The translations under genes and the position numbers were made by a program. Shown piece by piece: positions 8,566 to 17,100 of a DNA stretch of 64,000 bases. Source of the stretch: an uncultured Cardiobacterium sp. (GTDB lineage Bacteria; Pseudomonadota; Gammaproteobacteria; Cardiobacteriales; Cardiobacteriaceae); assembly GCF_938028825.1 (NCBI RefSeq), contig NZ_CALIZP010000032.1:36497-100496 (forward strand). The letters are read 5' to 3'. Below the pieces are notes generated by a model. The model was not told the DNA's origin. It made no database searches and worked only from the letters and a program-made list of their open reading frames with translations. How positions within the stretch are numbered: position 1 is the stretch's first letter; each line of letters starts with the position of its first letter.

Positions 8566-9735
8566 TCAGGTTTTGTCGCGCATCTGCCGGTAGAGCGCGG
8601 CGGCGAGCAGGGCGCAGACGACAATGGCGGTAGCGGTCGCATAAAAAATATTGCCGATGCCGACCAGCGGCGAGATGGCACCGCCGAGGCTGAAGCCGAA
8701 AAAGCCGAGGAAAGCGGAAGCGCTGCCTGCGTATTGGCGCTCGGCAGACATGGCCAGCGCGGACAGGCCAGGATTGACCCCGCCCATGCAGAACAGCAGC
8801 AGAAACAGGCCGGTTTCCAGCAGCCACAACGGCGCATGCGCCACCAGAAACAGGCCGACCAGTACCGCTGCGGCGGTGAAACCGGCGATGCCGAAGCGCA
8901 GCGCGCGTTGCACCCGCATCTTGCGCGCGAGCGCCGCCCCGCCAACCAGCGCCGCACCGTTCAGGCCGAAGCAGATGCTGTACACAAAATCGCTGACGCC
9001 GTAAGCCTCCTGAAAAATGAACGATGATGAGGCGATATAGGCGAACAGTACGCCCATCAGCAGCACCTGAATACCGGCAAACCCCATAAACGTGCGGTTC
9101 ATGAGAATCTTGCCGAGCACGGCAAAAATCGCGAGCGGCGAGCCGGAAACGCGCTTGTGTGGCGGATGCGTTTCTTCCAAACGCAGGCTGAACACCATCA
9201 GCACCACGCCAATCAGCACCAGCACCACGAAAATCCCGCGCCAGTTGGTGAATTGCAGCAGCAGCGCACCGACGACCGGCGAGACAATCGGCGCGATGCC
9301 GTTCACCGACATCAAGAGACCATAAAAACGGCCGAGTTCCTCGCCCTGATACAAATCGGCGGCGACCGCACGCGACAGCACCACGCTGCCCGCCGAGGAC
9401 AGTCCCTGAATGGCGCGCAGCACAATCATCCCTTCAATATCCTGCGCGAACACAATGAGCAGGGTGCTTGCAATATAAACCGCGAGCGACACCAGCAGCG
9501 GGCGGATGCGTCCGTAGCGGTCACTGATGGGGCCGATGAAAAGCTGGCCGATGCCGAGGCCGATCATCGACGTGGTCAGGGTCAGTTGCACCATCGAGGC
9601 GTTGGTGTGGAAATACGCACCCATGCCCGGCAGCGCGGGCAGGTAGAGGTCGGTGATGAACGGGCCGAAGGCGGAGAGCGAACCAAGCAGCAGCACCAGA
9701 AACAGGCGGCTGTTTTTCGTTTTCGTTGAAGTCAT
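8566..9735 (-). CDS. MFS drug-resistance transporter, Bcr/CflA type
   Basis: The 389-residue membrane protein has about 12 predicted membrane segments. The N terminus has FITDLYLPALP, which is typical of the Bcr/CflA subfamily. GQLFIGPISDRYGR is the MFS motif A between helices 2 and 3. Such proteins export drugs or small metabolites in exchange for protons at the inner membrane; the substrate is unknown. The ATG at 9735 is chosen over a TTG seven codons upstream that overlaps the preceding gene. It follows the GNAT gene with a 13-base gap, so the two are likely cotranscribed. Confidence 0.88.
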   Translation of the reverse strand: MTSTKTKNSRLFLVLLLGSLSAFGPFITDLYLPALPGMGAYFHTNASMVQLTLTTSMIGLGIGQLFIGPISDRYGRIRPLLVSLAVYIASTLLIVFAQDIEGMIVLRAIQGLSSAGSVVLSRAVAADLYQGEELGRFYGLLMSVNGIAPIVSPVVGALLLQFTNWRGIFVVLVLIGVVLMVFSLRLEETHPPHKRVSGSPLAIFAVLGKILMNRTFMGFAGIQVLLMGVLFAYIASSSFIFQEAYGVSDFVYSICFGLNGAALVGGAALARKMRVQRALRFGIAGFTAAAVLVGLFLVAHAPLWLLETGLFLLLFCMGGVNPGLSALAMSAERQYAGSASAFLGFFGFSLGGAISPLVGIGNIFYATATAIVVCALLAAALYRQMRDKT

Positions 9736-9748
9736 AAAAAATCCGGAA

Positions 9749-10249
9749 TCAATCAAGAGACTTGCCGAGAATCACAATATCGGCGGTAAACGACTGCAAA
9801 TCGCAGACTTGCGGCAGCAGCCCCCAATCGGCGAAACCATGCTTGCGGAACAGTGCCAGACTGGGGGCGTTGTGCGCAAACACCACCGCCAGCACGCGGC
9901 GGATGCCGAGGGCGGGCGCGCGTGCCAGCATGAAATCGAGCAACTGCCCGCCCAGCCCCGCGCCCCGCCGCTCCGGGGCAACATAAATGCTGATTTCCGC
10001 GCTGATGTGATAGGCCGCACGCGGATAATAATCGCTGAAACTGCCCCAGGCGCAGACCGCGCCGCCGTCATCGACGGCGACAAACAGCGGGCGGTTATCA
10101 CGGTGCGCCGCAAACCAGGGCTGCCTGTCTGCAACCGTGACCGGCTGCAAATCGGCGGTGGACTGACGCCCCGCCACCGTGCTGTTGTAAATGGCGACGA
10201 TGGCGGGCAAATCGGCGGCAAGCGCCGGGCGGATGGTGAAAGCGGACAA
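9749..10249 (-). CDS. GNAT acetyltransferase, phosphinothricin-acetyltransferase-like
   Basis: The 166-residue protein opens with TIRPALAADLPAIVAIYN. It has SIYVAPERRGAGLG, the acetyl-CoA pyrophosphate loop (R/Q-x-x-G-x-G/A), and FRKHGF near the end, as in the PAT/MddA group of N-acetyltransferases. It probably acetylates a small amine or amino-acid analogue in the cytoplasm. The start is taken as TTG at 10249 with GAGG seven bases upstream; the longer in-frame reading begins inside a Correia-like element. It pairs with the downstream exporter gene, which suggests a detoxification role (inference). Confidence 0.8.
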   Translation of the reverse strand: MSAFTIRPALAADLPAIVAIYNSTVAGRQSTADLQPVTVADRQPWFAAHRDNRPLFVAVDDGGAVCAWGSFSDYYPRAAYHISAEISIYVAPERRGAGLGGQLLDFMLARAPALGIRRVLAVVFAHNAPSLALFRKHGFADWGLLPQVCDLQSFTADIVILGKSLD

Positions 10250-10273
10250 GAGGCACCTCAAAAAGCGCCATTG

Positions 10274-10425
10274 TATAGTCGTTTCAAATAAGACTGAGAC
10301 AAGGCGGCGAGCCGAAGACAATATGTTTAATACGGCGCGGGTTTCCCATAAAAATCGCGCAGCGATTTTTATGGGTGCCCGGTCAGGCGCGCCAACACCG
10401 TATCAGTTCTCGTTGAGACGACATA
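10274..10425 (-). repeat. Correia-like element, long form, copy C (152 bp)
   Basis: The ends are TATAGTCGTTTCAAAT and GTTGAGACGACATA. The core is that of the 106-bp copies but is split by about 47 extra bases. That insert contains a perfect 14-bp palindrome, CCCATAAAAATCGC at 10345-10358 and its complement at 10362-10375, with a 3-base loop. It lies between two convergently placed minus-strand genes, just before the GNAT start. Neisserial Correia elements also come in ~105 and ~155 bp forms that differ by an internal ~50 bp segment. Confidence 0.85.
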
Positions 10426-10453
10426 CTCTTGCGTGCAGGCGGCTCCGGCGGGA

Positions 10454-12256
10454 CTACGCCTGTGTTTTGTCGTCGCCAGCGTACACCGTCTGCCAGAAGG
10501 TGCGCGAAGTCATCGCCGGGAAGCGCGAGCGGTATGCCTGCCGCAGTTGCCGGTAGTGCGATGCGTGGCGCAGCAGCAGACCCAGCAGGCGGAAGAGCAG
10601 GGCAAAGAAGCGCTTGCGGTCGTAATGCGCCATGTAGCCGATGTGCCCGGCCTCGTATTCGTAATAGACCCGCTTGAAGCGGAAGATTTCGCGGAAAGTG
10701 GCGCGGAAGCCTTTGCGCTGCCAGACGATGTCGTCTTTGAGCAGGAAGGAGGGCAGGAGCAGGCCGTTCAGGGTGAGGAAGCGGCACAGCTTGCGCCAGC
10801 GGCTTTCGTGCATGCCCACGCGTTGCGCGCCGATGTCTTCATGCCGTACCGACGTCATTTTCTCCTGCGCGGTGAGGGGCGCCATTTTTGCGCGCACCCC
10901 GGCGGCGGTCATGTCCTGCAAGAAGGTGTCCGGCCCCCGGCATACATCGTCCAGGGCGAGCAGCAGTGCTTCGGCGGAGGCGTAGTTGTGCGAGAGCGCG
11001 CTGGCGGCGAACCATTTCAGGCAGGTCAGCGACAGCCGCCACCGCGATACATCGCCCGTGAGCATCGCGCAGACCAGGGTGCTGCGCAGGCCGAGATAGC
11101 GGGTAAGCGGGTTTTCCTTGATGGCAAAATCATCGCCCCAGCAGGCGATGCCGCTGAGGGTGAGGATGTTGAAGCGGTTGCTGATGCCGAAGAGGATGTC
11201 GTCGCCACGCACGAAGAAGGGATAGGGATACACTGCGACATCGCGGATATTGAAGGCGAAGAACCACCAAGCGCCGAAATTGGCCGCCCTGTCGCCGTGT
11301 TCCGAAGCGAGGATGTTTTCCCTGCTGCTGATATCCAGACCGCGATGCAGGCCGTCATTGAGCGTATGGCGATAGACGGCGCCTTTTTCATGCAGGATGG
11401 AGGGGAATTCCTCCTGTAATAAGGCGCCCGCGACGGCGAAGCGTTCTTCCTGCACGTATTGCAGCAATGTGTAGGTGCGCAGGATGGATTCGATTTCGCA
11501 GGAAGCGTCATCGTCCATAAACAGGCAATGGGTAAAATCCCCTGCATCCTGCAAATAGAGCAGGCCGCGCGTGAAGCCGCCGCTGCCGCCGAGATTCTGG
11601 TTGGGGATGACGTGCGCCAATCCCGCTTCCTCCGCCGTAATGTTTTGCGAATTATCGACGACAACCAGGGCGATTTTCTCCGCCCATTGCGGATTGCCGA
11701 GAATATGGCGGCTGATTCTCGCGATGGCGGGCAGGATGTAGTTCTTGCGGTTGAAATGGGTGATGACCATGCCCAGTTTGACCGGATTGCGCGGCGCGGT
11801 ATCCGTCCAGTAGGTGCCGCCATAAAAAAGCGCGTCTTCTTCCAAAGCGGTAATGGCGGGATAGAGCATACCGTCCGGCCAGGCGAGGGCGGCATCAAGC
11901 GCAAAGGAAACACCCGCTTCCGTCAGCAATATCTGCTGTTCCAGCACGACCCTGTGCGTAGGATTTGCGGTCTTTCCCGTTTTGTCGTAATCGCTGTATC
12001 GCACCAGCATGAATTGCACGAGGAATAATCCTTTGCCGCGCAGGGTGACATTCAGGGAATCCAGCTTTGCCCGATCAACCCAGGCATTGAGCATAAAACC
12101 GTTAAAGTAGGTATCGAAAGTGTATTGCCCGTATTTTCTGCATTGCAGGCAGCCTTCGTTGCGCAGGAATACGCCGGCATCGGTGCCCCGGAAATACATG
12201 TCTGCGGGTGCCAGCGGGTTATAGTCGGGGAAAATGAAGTTTTGCAGGATATTCAT
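10454..12256 (-). CDS. GT2-family glycosyltransferase, GlfT2-like (galactofuranosyltransferase type)
   Basis: The 600-residue protein has an N-terminal beta-rich domain (1-155). A GT2 GT-A domain follows: GMVITHFNRKNY at 162-173, VVDNSQN at 200-206, NLGGSGGFTRGL at 221-232, and a metal-binding DDD at 248-250. Further on are RGDDILFG and WGDDF, then a helical C terminus. This order matches mycobacterial GlfT2 and related sugar transferases that build galactofuranose chains, here probably for LPS or capsule on the inner face of the membrane. No UDP-galactopyranose mutase gene is in the window. The ATG at 12256 has a weak ribosome site. It seems to be a single-gene unit. Confidence 0.75.
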   Translation of the reverse strand: MNILQNFIFPDYNPLAPADMYFRGTDAGVFLRNEGCLQCRKYGQYTFDTYFNGFMLNAWVDRAKLDSLNVTLRGKGLFLVQFMLVRYSDYDKTGKTANPTHRVVLEQQILLTEAGVSFALDAALAWPDGMLYPAITALEEDALFYGGTYWTDTAPRNPVKLGMVITHFNRKNYILPAIARISRHILGNPQWAEKIALVVVDNSQNITAEEAGLAHVIPNQNLGGSGGFTRGLLYLQDAGDFTHCLFMDDDASCEIESILRTYTLLQYVQEERFAVAGALLQEEFPSILHEKGAVYRHTLNDGLHRGLDISSRENILASEHGDRAANFGAWWFFAFNIRDVAVYPYPFFVRGDDILFGISNRFNILTLSGIACWGDDFAIKENPLTRYLGLRSTLVCAMLTGDVSRWRLSLTCLKWFAASALSHNYASAEALLLALDDVCRGPDTFLQDMTAAGVRAKMAPLTAQEKMTSVRHEDIGAQRVGMHESRWRKLCRFLTLNGLLLPSFLLKDDIVWQRKGFRATFREIFRFKRVYYEYEAGHIGYMAHYDRKRFFALLFRLLGLLLRHASHYRQLRQAYRSRFPAMTSRTFWQTVYAGDDKTQA

Positions 12257-12555
12257 GATGGTCTTGGTCGAAGTTGTGAGAGGGAATTGCGGCGTTGCCG
12301 CTTGTATGAATGGCGTTTTGATACCACGTTTCCCGTTTCGCGGATGGCGCAAGGCAGCGATACGGTTATTGCGGGGAAACAGAGCGGGCGCGGCGCATTA
12401 TATCGGCCGGGCGGTGGATCTTGATGCTCTGATGGCAAGATTGGAGATTGGTGGCAGTAAAAAGCCCCGTCTTGGCGGGGCTTGTATCAGAGCTCCATGA
12501 CCGCCGGAAAACATTTTCCCGCATATGTGCATGGATTTTATGACATGGCCGTTTT
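12257..12555. other. Intergenic region, GlfT2-like gene to small secreted protein gene
   Basis: These 299 bases hold the presumed promoter of the glycosyltransferase gene and the terminator of the next minus-strand gene. I see no credible coding region. Confidence 0.5.
12460..12486 (-). terminator. Terminator of the small secreted protein gene
   Basis: On the minus strand AAGCCCCG and CGGGGCTT (12476-12483 and 12462-12469) form a stem with a 6-base loop, followed by T-rich sequence. The plus strand lacks a T-run, so it acts on the minus strand. Confidence 0.7.
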
Positions 12556-13053
12556 TTAGCCTTTTGCCGGTGCCATCTTTTTCATGGCTTCTTCGGAAGC
12601 CTTTTTCATCACGCTGATATCCAGGTCACAGGCTTTGTAATTTTCTTCGGTTTTTTGTTCCAGTGCTTTGAGTTCTTCTTTGGATTCGGCTTGCGGGTTG
12701 GCCATTTGTTTTTCCATGAGGGCAAAGACGCTTTCAAAGTCGGTCTTGTCGGTCACGCATTGGCAGTTGCTGCTCTTGTCGTTGCCATACAGTTCGACAC
12801 AGTCTTCTGTCGAGCCTTTTTTCATTTCATCGAGGTTGGCGCGCATTTTTTCGACCAGCTTTTTGCCGAAATCTTCGGCGGAAGGCTGTTTGCCGCTGCT
12901 TTGTGCTTCCGTCATCATTTCCTGCATGATTTCGTTGGCGATTTTTTCACCGAGTTTTTGCGAGGTTTTGCCGCCGACGGCCTGCGCGGATGCGGTCATG
13001 GTCATGCCTGCAAGCAGTAATCCGGCGAGGGCGCTTTTCATCAATACTTTCAT
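12556..13053 (-). CDS. Small secreted protein of unknown function
   Basis: The 165-residue protein starts with a clear signal peptide (MKVLMKSALAGLLLAGMTMT, cleavage near ASA-QA at 22-24). The mature part is helical, rich in Lys, Glu and Met, and has four Cys, two of them close together in NCQC. That pattern suggests one or two disulfides in the periplasm. I recognise no family. It stands alone, with its own terminator downstream and the GlfT2-like gene beyond. It could also start at the second Met (codon 5). Confidence 0.7.
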   Translation of the reverse strand: MKVLMKSALAGLLLAGMTMTASAQAVGGKTSQKLGEKIANEIMQEMMTEAQSSGKQPSAEDFGKKLVEKMRANLDEMKKGSTEDCVELYGNDKSSNCQCVTDKTDFESVFALMEKQMANPQAESKEELKALEQKTEENYKACDLDISVMKKASEEAMKKMAPAKG

Positions 13054-13155
13054 GAAATTTCCTTGGTTTGTGAAGAAGGGATGTTTCGCGATGAAACAGA
13101 TAAATTGTAAGTGATTTAGCGCAACCGGATGTTTATTTTTCCGTAATTGCGGCGG

Positions 13156-13800
13156 CTACGGCAGCGGCAATGCGTCACGAAACCAGGCAATGGCGAGATT
13201 GGCGGCGGCCTCGTCGAATTGCAGGGCCGTGTGCGAGGTGTGCAGGCGATGGCGGGCGGCGGCAGCGGGCAGCTCGGTTTCGGCGACCGCAACGGTGCCG
13301 TCGTTCGGTTCGTCGGCGGCAAAAAGGCGCAGGGTGCTGCCGATGCCGATGCTTTTGGTGCCCGCGATACTGAGCAGCGGGATGGCACCGTCCCACGGCG
13401 GGGCGTTGCCGTCCAGCCCCGCTTCCCAGCAGTGGCCGAGAATGTTGCGCCGCCAGCCGCGCGCGCGGAAGTAGGCGCCGACTTTGCTGCCGAGGTGCGG
13501 GGTGCCGAGGGTAACGACGCGTCCGCCCGCCAGCCCCTGCGGCCATTGCGCCAGCAGGTGGCGCAAATAGAGACCGCCGAGGCTGTGGCCGACGGCATAA
13601 AGCGGGGCGCCGGCGGCAAAGTCCTGAATGAGCGGCAGGTGCGCGGCGACGCTGTCATGCAGGGTTTGCCGCCGGGTCGGATAGGTGAGCGCCAGGCAGG
13701 TGCAGCCCTGTCGCCGCAGACGCGCCGCCAGCGGCATCATCATGATCGCCCGCATGAACAGGCCGTGAACAAGCAGGATTTTGGGGCTGGGTGCGGTCAT
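13156..13800 (-). CDS. Alpha/beta hydrolase, lipase-like
   Basis: The 214-residue protein has VHGLFM near the start (oxyanion region), the nucleophile elbow GHSLGG, a later acidic residue in NDGTV and a His in HTSHTAL, i.e. a Ser-Asp-His triad. LVTLGTPHLGS-like sequence after the elbow is typical of the triacylglycerol lipase/PGAP1-like group. There is no signal peptide, so it is probably cytoplasmic. The substrate is unknown. It is flanked by unrelated minus-strand genes with gaps of about 50-100 bases. Confidence 0.8.
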   Translation of the reverse strand: MTAPSPKILLVHGLFMRAIMMMPLAARLRRQGCTCLALTYPTRRQTLHDSVAAHLPLIQDFAAGAPLYAVGHSLGGLYLRHLLAQWPQGLAGGRVVTLGTPHLGSKVGAYFRARGWRRNILGHCWEAGLDGNAPPWDGAIPLLSIAGTKSIGIGSTLRLFAADEPNDGTVAVAETELPAAAARHRLHTSHTALQFDEAAANLAIAWFRDALPLP

Positions 13801-13855
13801 GGAGGCCTCCGGTGGGTGAGCGGAAAATTATAGCCGGGCGTCAAATACCGCCATG

Positions 13856-14980
13856 TTAAGGCGCCGACAGGCGGCGCGAACCTGGCAGCGGCAGCGTGAC
13901 CGCCTGCATCCCTTCTTCTTTTGCGTTGTGCTCGGGATGACGCCGGAAGTGCAGTTGCCCGTTTTCCAGGCGGTAGCCTGCGGGCAGCGGCATTGCCGGG
14001 TCGCGCAGGATGGCAAGGGCGCGCAGGTAGTGGTTCACGTTGAGCAGGACGGCCTGATAACCGTGGTTATCCGGCCCGCCCATCCCGCACAGGGGGTTAT
14101 CGAAGGGAAGGCAGTAGCGCGGCCAGGTGTCGCGCTGCGGCAAGCGCAGCTCGTCCCGCGCAATGGCAGCCAGGATTTCCGGCGCGCAGTATTTCGCTTT
14201 TTCGTACAGGATTTGCCTCATCGCCTGCCGTGTTTCGATGAAATACAGCGCTTTTACCGCCGCAGAAACTTCATCAGTGGCGCTGACTTCCGCGTCCCCC
14301 TCCGCCATGAGGTGCTGAAAACTCAGCCATTCGCCGTACATCAGCGGACAAAGGGCGAGTTCCTGCGGCGGCAGCGGTTGCAGTGCGTCACAAAGTGCAG
14401 GCCACGGTGCCTCCGGCGGCAGCTCGGCACGCATCTGCGCCAGCAGGATGACATCGCGCTCAATCAGGCGCGCGGCGAGGGCACTGGCCAGCAGGGTGCC
14501 GCGACTGTGTACCAGCCGCAGCCCAAGAACGAGGTCGCGGCACAGGCCGCGCTGCGCCGCCTCAACCTCGCCGCTGGCAAAGCGGTAGGCGTGCAGGTTC
14601 CGCGTCCGCAGCAGAAACTGAAACGGCGGCGTTTCCGCCGCAAAATAATATTGTTCGCGGCGCGGGCGGAAGTAATCGTATTGCAGCAGGGCGTCCAGCG
14701 CCGCTTCCCGCCGCTGCATATCGGCCGCAATCGCCGGGTATGCCGCCTGATGCGCGCGCACGAAAGCGAGGCAGTCGGTTTCTTCGCGCGAACACAGGTA
14801 GTCACGCCCCGCCTTTTCCGCCTCACCCGACGGCATGCGCAGAAACAGCGCCTGATAGCCGTTTGTGCCGTGCATTTCGCCCTGCGCCGCGTGCAGTTGC
14901 GCGATGAGCGCGGCATCGGGCTGCACGCCGGGCCAATAGAGAATGAAGAACAAGGCGGCTGCCAGAATGGGGGTCAGCAT
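13856..14980 (-). CDS. Exported or membrane-anchored protein of unknown function, paralogue 2
   Basis: The 374-residue protein has an N-terminal hydrophobic stretch (MLTPILAAALFFILYWPGV), a signal peptide or anchor. The rest is rich in Leu, Arg and Cys with no domain I recognise. It is clearly related over its whole length to the next gene upstream. Shared blocks include NGYQAL, DCLAF, YDYFRPR, ALCPLMYGEWL, LLNVN(H/R)YLRALAILRD and PLPAGYR. The conserved Cys suggest disulfides and a periplasmic location. ATG 14980 is preceded by GAGGAGA, a strong ribosome site. The two genes are probably one operon, arising by tandem duplication. Confidence 0.75.
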   Translation of the reverse strand: MLTPILAAALFFILYWPGVQPDAALIAQLHAAQGEMHGTNGYQALFLRMPSGEAEKAGRDYLCSREETDCLAFVRAHQAAYPAIAADMQRREAALDALLQYDYFRPRREQYYFAAETPPFQFLLRTRNLHAYRFASGEVEAAQRGLCRDLVLGLRLVHSRGTLLASALAARLIERDVILLAQMRAELPPEAPWPALCDALQPLPPQELALCPLMYGEWLSFQHLMAEGDAEVSATDEVSAAVKALYFIETRQAMRQILYEKAKYCAPEILAAIARDELRLPQRDTWPRYCLPFDNPLCGMGGPDNHGYQAVLLNVNHYLRALAILRDPAMPLPAGYRLENGQLHFRRHPEHNAKEEGMQAVTLPLPGSRRLSAP

Positions 14981-15002
14981 GATGGTCTCCTCGCTTGACG
15001 GG

Positions 15003-16100
15003 TCATGGTGTTGATGAACCGGGCAGTGGCAGCACCACCGCCTGCATTCCCTGTTCTTTGTCGCTATTCGGGTGCCGCGAGAACAGCAGTTTGCCGCCTT
15101 CGTACCGGTAGCCTGCGGGCAGCGGCATTGCCGGGTCGCGCAGGATGGCAAGGGCGCGCAGGTAGCGGTTCACGTTGAGCAGGCGCGCCTGATACAGGCG
15201 ATACAGGCCGTCGTCCACGGCGACCAGGCGGCAATACGGGTTGGCGGGCGAGCAGTGTTGCGGCAGGATGTCCGGTGCGGGCAGCCATACTTCGTCCCGC
15301 GCAACTGCCGCCAATGCTTCCGGCGCACAGGCTTTCATTTTTTCGTGCAGCGTTTGCGCCAGCATCTGCTGCGCGAAGATCAGCGTGATGTAGTCGTCGA
15401 TGGTTTCCGGCGGCGAGGCCGCGAAGTCTTTCTCTATCGGCTGCCGGAAGCCCAGCCATTCGCCGTACATCAGCGGGCAAAGGGCGAGTTCCTGCGGCAG
15501 CAGCGGTTGCAGTTCGTCACAAAGCGCAGGCCACGGCGCATCCGGCGGCAGCTCGGCGCGCATCTGTGCCAGCAGTTCGATGTTGCGTTGCAGCAATGCC
15601 GTGCCCGCCATGCTGCCAAGCAGCAAGCCCTGACTGTGCACCAGCCGCCGCCCCAAAACAGCATCGCGACAGGCACCGCGCTGTGCCGCTGCCGTGTCGC
15701 CGTTGATAAAACGCAAGGCGTGCAGGGATCTTGCCGCCAGCAGCGGCATGAACGGCGGATACACGCCCGAAGCGTCGTATTGTTCCTCGCGCGGACGGAA
15801 ATAGTCATACCGCAACAACCCTTCCACTTGCGCATCCCATGCCTGCAAGATCGGCAGTGCCGCCCGGTAGACCGCTTCATGGGTGCGGGCAAAGGCGAGG
15901 CAGTCGGCGGTATCGCGCGGGCAAACGGTTTTCCTGACCGCCTGGTCGTTGTGCGGCAATGCATAAAGTGCTTGGTAGCCGTTTGACCCGCTGACCGGCG
16001 CGCGGGTCTGCGCCGCCTGCGCAACCACGGCGGGATCAATCCGCGCGTCGGGAACGGAGAGAACCGCGAAGAGGAAAGACAGAAAAAAAGCAGACGGCAT
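15003..16100 (-). CDS. Exported protein of unknown function, paralogue 1
   Basis: The 365-residue protein begins MPSAFFLSFLFAVLSV, a short signal peptide. It matches its downstream neighbour across the full length. A stretch of about 60 residues around ELPPDAPWPALCDELQPL and ALCPLMYGEWL is nearly identical, and the DNA encoding the C-terminal ALAILRDPAMPLPAGYR is also nearly identical, suggesting gene conversion. The ATG at 16100 has GGAG upstream. I recognise no family; the spread of Cys pairs points to an extracytoplasmic fold. It is first in a two-gene unit, 22 bases before its paralogue. Confidence 0.75.
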   Translation of the reverse strand: MPSAFFLSFLFAVLSVPDARIDPAVVAQAAQTRAPVSGSNGYQALYALPHNDQAVRKTVCPRDTADCLAFARTHEAVYRAALPILQAWDAQVEGLLRYDYFRPREEQYDASGVYPPFMPLLAARSLHALRFINGDTAAAQRGACRDAVLGRRLVHSQGLLLGSMAGTALLQRNIELLAQMRAELPPDAPWPALCDELQPLLPQELALCPLMYGEWLGFRQPIEKDFAASPPETIDDYITLIFAQQMLAQTLHEKMKACAPEALAAVARDEVWLPAPDILPQHCSPANPYCRLVAVDDGLYRLYQARLLNVNRYLRALAILRDPAMPLPAGYRYEGGKLLFSRHPNSDKEQGMQAVVLPLPGSSTP

Positions 16101-16230
16101 GGCGATACTCCGGGGGAAGGAACCCACCGCAGTATAGTCCCGCCCGCCGTGCCGCGTGAATGACCTTTAATGAAGGCCGCAAAGGGCAATCGCTATCATG
16201 CCTGCCGCACAATCAACAGGAGACAATTCC

Positions 16231-16899
16231 ATGAAAAAAAGCAACTTCGGTCTGCTGGCAGGTGCTGCGGCGCTCATGATCGCCGGCTGTGAATCGGGTT
16301 CGGGCCTGCTCGCCAACAACCAGTCCACCGCGATGGGTACCGCTATCGGCGCGCTTGCGGGCGGCGTCCTCGGCCACCAGATTAACGACGACAACGGCCG
16401 CTATGTCGGCGCCGTTGCGGGTGCCCTCGCCGGTGCCGCCATCGGCAACTACATGGACCGCCAGCAGCAGCAACTGCAACAGCAGGTCGCCAACAGCGGC
16501 GTGCAGGTCAACCGCGTCAATGAAAGCACCATCCAGCTCAATATCCAGAGCGAAGTGCTGTTTGACACCGACCAGTCCGTCATCAAGCCGAACTTCTACC
16601 AGCCGCTCGGCAGCATCGCGCAAACCCTGCAACAGTACCCGGAAACCATCGTCCACGTGTACGGCTTCACCGACGGCAGCGGCACCCCGCAGCACAACAT
16701 GCAGCTTTCGCAACGCCGCGCCCAGTCCGTCGCCCAGTACCTCTCGCAACAGGGCATCAACTCGCAGCGCTTCGTGGTGCAAGGCTACGGCGAGCAATAC
16801 GCCACGGCGGAAAAGAACGCACAAGACCGCCGCGTCGCCATTTATATCAAGGCTATCGACCAGGCCAACCCGCAGGCCGCTTATCAGCCGGTATTCTGA
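16231..16899 (+). CDS. OmpA-family lipoprotein with glycine-zipper segment
   Basis: The 222-residue protein has a lipoprotein signal with lipobox LMIAGC (Cys20). A glycine-zipper region follows (AMGTAIGALAGGVLGHQIND and AGALAGAAIGNYMD). The C-terminal OmpA-like domain has FDTDQSVI, FTDGSGTPQHNMQLSQRRA and YGE, and binds peptidoglycan. It most likely sits in the outer membrane facing the periplasm and helps tie it to the wall, like YiaD-type proteins. The start at 16231 has AGGAG upstream; an in-frame start 11 codons earlier is not supported. A terminator lies directly behind. Single-gene unit. Confidence 0.9.
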   Translation: MKKSNFGLLAGAAALMIAGCESGSGLLANNQSTAMGTAIGALAGGVLGHQINDDNGRYVGAVAGALAGAAIGNYMDRQQQQLQQQVANSGVQVNRVNESTIQLNIQSEVLFDTDQSVIKPNFYQPLGSIAQTLQQYPETIVHVYGFTDGSGTPQHNMQLSQRRAQSVAQYLSQQGINSQRFVVQGYGEQYATAEKNAQDRRVAIYIKAIDQANPQAAYQPVF

Positions 16900-16914
16900 G
16901 GCCGCCGCTCATGC

Positions 16915-16942
16915 AAAAAACCGCCGCAAGGCGGTTTTTCTT
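16915..16942 (+). terminator. Terminator after the OmpA-family lipoprotein gene
   Basis: AAAACCGCC and GGCGGTTTT (16917-16925 and 16930-16938) with a GCAA tetraloop, then T-rich sequence. Confidence 0.88.
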
Positions 16943-17059
16943 TTGCCTGAATCACGGAGCGGTCCGCTGTTGCGGTTTTTCGCTATGGCTAATGCCAACG
17001 CGACGGCAAGCGGCAAAGGCGTGTCGTGCATGAAGCATGTCCCCAAAGCCCCAAATAAC

Positions 17060-17081
17060 AATCCCGCCCGCAGGCGGGATT
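17060..17081 (-). terminator. Probable terminator after pcp
   Basis: AATCCCGCC and GGCGGGATT (9-bp stem, 4-base loop) lie 20 bases beyond the pcp stop. The minus-strand tail is only moderately T-rich, so strength is uncertain. Confidence 0.55.
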
Positions 17082-17100
17082 TTCTTCCGGGCGGCGCAGA

